NCBI RefSeq assembly: GCF_002198665.1
Contig: NZ_MWLM01000069.1
Coordinates: 3,663 to 67,662 of the forward strand
Length of the DNA: 64,000 bases
DNA from: Novosphingobium sp. B 225
Lineage (GTDB): Bacteria; Pseudomonadota; Alphaproteobacteria; Sphingomonadales; Sphingomonadaceae
Direction: 5' to 3'
In this document: positions 62,548 through 64,000 of the stretch, one piece after another
How positions within the stretch are numbered: position 1 is the first letter of the stretch
Layout: each line of letters begins with the position of its first letter
The notes under the pieces: generated by a model
The model's database searches: none
What the model saw: only the letters and a program-made list of their open reading frames with translations
Told to the model about the DNA's origin: nothing
Translations under genes and position numbers: made by a program

Positions 62548-63998
62548 TGGCCAGGATCGGCATGGTCGAAACCAGCCTGCGTGATGGCAACCAGAGCCTG
62601 TGGGCGGCGCTGGGGGTGGACAGCGCGCGCACGCTGACGGTTGCGCCGCTGATGGCTGCCGCCGGGTTCCGCGCGATCGATTTCACCACCTCGACCCACA
62701 TGGGCGTTGCCGTCCGCTACAAGCAGGAAGATCCGTGGCAGCGGATCCGGCTGATGGCGCAGGCCTGCCCGGATGTGCCGCTGCAGTTCCTCTCCACGGG
62801 GTTCCGCTTCATCAGCTGGGAAACCGCGACGCCGGACTTCATGGCGCTGGCTTACAAGACGCTGGTGACCAACGGGATGCGGCGGTTTGCGCTGGCCGAT
62901 CCGATGAACGATGTGGCCGGCAACCTTGCGGGTGCGCGCATGGCCAAGGCGGGCGGGGCGGATCAGGTGATCGCCGCGCTGGTCTTCACCGTCAGCCCGA
63001 TCCACGATGATGCGCACTTTGCGCAGTGCGCCCGCGAACTTGCCGCGTCGGCTGATGTCGATGCGCTCTATATCAAGGATCCGGGCGGGCTGCTCTCGGC
63101 CGAACGCGCGCGCACCCTGATCCCGGCTGTGCAGGCGGTGATCGCTGGCAAGCCGCTGGAACTGCACAGCCATTGCACCATCGGCCAGGCCGATACCTGC
63201 TACCTTGCCGCGACCGAGCTTGGCGTGGACGCGCTGCAATGCGCCAGCGGCGCCGCCGGGGACGGCACTTCCAACCCGCCGATCGAACGGGTGATCGCCA
63301 ACCTCAAGGCACTGGGCCACACCGTCGATGTGGACGAAGAGGCCGTGGCGCGGATCGCGCGTTATTTCGATGACCTCGCACAGGCTGAAGATCTGCCGCG
63401 CGGCATGCCGCAGGCCTTCGATGCGGCCTATTATCGCCACCAGCTGCCCGGCGGCATGGTCGGGACGATGCGGCGGCATCTGTCCGAACAGCGGCTCAGC
63501 CAGGTCGAAGGCCAGGTGATCGAGGAGATCGGCCGGGTCCGCGAAGAGCTGGGCTGGCCGATCGTGATGACCCCGTTTGCGCAGATGGTGCTGACCCAGG
63601 CGGTGATGAATGTCACCGGGGCCGAACGCTATGGCGTGATCCCGGACGAGGTGGTGCGCTATGCGCTGGGCAAGTTCGGGCGGCCCAACGTGCCGATCGC
63701 GCCCCATGTGATGGACCGGATCATGGCCAGCCCGCGCGCGAAGGAACTGGCGGCGGAGACCGGCATGGCCGACCTAGCCACGCTGCGCCAGCGGTTGGGT
63801 GCGCAGCTTTCGGACGAGGAGTTCCTGCTGCGCGCGACCATGCCTGCGGAACAGGTTGCTGCGATGCGTGAGGCGGCGGACCTGCACTATGACCCCACCA
63901 AAAGCGGCGCGATGAATCTGCTGCGGGACCTGCTCGAGCGCAGCGATGTCGAGACCATTGCCATCGCCCGCGAGGGCTTCCGGTTGGAGCTGTCGTGA
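62547..63998 (+). CDS. Biotin-dependent carboxyltransferase (pyruvate/oxaloacetate carboxylase type)
   Basis: 483 aa, HMGL-like TIM barrel plus the C-terminal carboxylase domain. Metal ligands: Asp13 in SLRDGNQS and His207/His209 in ELHSHCT; YIKDPGGLL carries the likely carbamylated Lys. In oxaloacetate/pyruvate carboxylases the first motif is RDAHQS; here Asn replaces the His, which may mark a ketone substrate such as a phospho-acetophenone. It matches the carboxyltransferase of the AcvCDE/HpeCBA logic, carboxylating the methyl ketone to an aroylacetate. The stop overlaps the ATG of a following gene at 63998-64000, cut by the window end (expected biotin carboxylase or phosphatase). Confidence 0.87.
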   Translation: MARIGMVETSLRDGNQSLWAALGVDSARTLTVAPLMAAAGFRAIDFTTSTHMGVAVRYKQEDPWQRIRLMAQACPDVPLQFLSTGFRFISWETATPDFMALAYKTLVTNGMRRFALADPMNDVAGNLAGARMAKAGGADQVIAALVFTVSPIHDDAHFAQCARELAASADVDALYIKDPGGLLSAERARTLIPAVQAVIAGKPLELHSHCTIGQADTCYLAATELGVDALQCASGAAGDGTSNPPIERVIANLKALGHTVDVDEEAVARIARYFDDLAQAEDLPRGMPQAFDAAYYRHQLPGGMVGTMRRHLSEQRLSQVEGQVIEEIGRVREELGWPIVMTPFAQMVLTQAVMNVTGAERYGVIPDEVVRYALGKFGRPNVPIAPHVMDRIMASPRAKELAAETGMADLATLRQRLGAQLSDEEFLLRATMPAEQVAAMREAADLHYDPTKSGAMNLLRDLLERSDVETIAIAREGFRLELS

Positions 63999-64000
63999 TG

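Noticed and set aside
62349-63707. 452-aa minus-strand frame opposite the carboxyltransferase gene
   Set aside because: Shadow; plus strand has the metal-site motifs and overlapping operon structure.
62104-63998. Housekeeping oxaloacetate decarboxylase or pyruvate carboxylase
   Set aside because: Coupled translation with a phenylphosphate-synthase-like kinase and the altered RDGNQ motif point to a dedicated ketone carboxylase.

Overview
The window is GC-rich and densely coded. It has the mix of TonB-dependent receptors, LigAB-type dioxygenase, lignostilbene dioxygenase, LigF-like GST and short intergenic palindromes typical of Sphingomonadales. The lig gene set, with a lignostilbene dioxygenase gene close to ligC, most resembles Novosphingobium/Sphingobium. 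This assignment is from remembered family sequences, not a search. No rRNA, tRNA, CRISPR array, transposase or phage gene was seen.

Positions 1-14.6 kb are housekeeping: ferrochelatase, an orphan molybdenum hydroxylase large subunit, Mrp ATPase, hflK-hflC-degP, a class A penicillin-binding protein, a patatin-like lipase, msrB and an NfeD/SPFH pair. A 160-bp palindromic element at 14627-14786 separates this block from the catabolic region and supplies the stop codons of both flanking genes.

Positions 14.8-24.1 kb hold a complete protocatechuate 4,5-cleavage pathway. ligK-ligU-ligI run on the minus strand. Divergent from them are a LysR-type regulator with two HTH domains, an uncharacterised 6PGDH-like dehydrogenase, and ligJ-ligA-ligB-ligC followed by an aldo/keto reductase. 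These genes take protocatechuate to pyruvate and oxaloacetate.

Positions 24-48.4 kb hold lignin-dimer and side-chain functions: two related TonB receptors, a lignostilbene dioxygenase, a ferB-type hydratase/lyase beside a MarR gene, a dienelactone-hydrolase-like protein, four SnoaL/NTF2-like proteins, LigD-like SDRs, an aldehyde dehydrogenase, a PQQ quinohaemoprotein, and a VAO/4-cresol-dehydrogenase-type flavoprotein with its cytochrome c. Near-identical TAACAATTGTTA palindromes lie just upstream of several of these units, suggesting one regulon, probably under a MarR-family repressor.

Positions 48.4-54.7 kb hold a methyltransferase and a GST-GST-acyl-CoA ligase-PQQ dehydrogenase operon that fits beta-aryl-ether processing. 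Positions 54.8-64 kb hold two divergent operons. The minus one encodes a VOC protein, an MFS transporter, a 2,4'-dihydroxyacetophenone-dioxygenase-like cupin, an SDR and a zinc alcohol dehydrogenase. The plus one encodes a split PEP-synthase-type kinase followed by a biotin carrier and a carboxyltransferase, and continues past the window edge. The plus operon matches the known logic of acetovanillone/hydroxyacetophenone activation (phosphorylate the phenol, then carboxylate the methyl ketone). Together the region looks like a lignin-aromatics island that funnels into the protocatechuate pathway.
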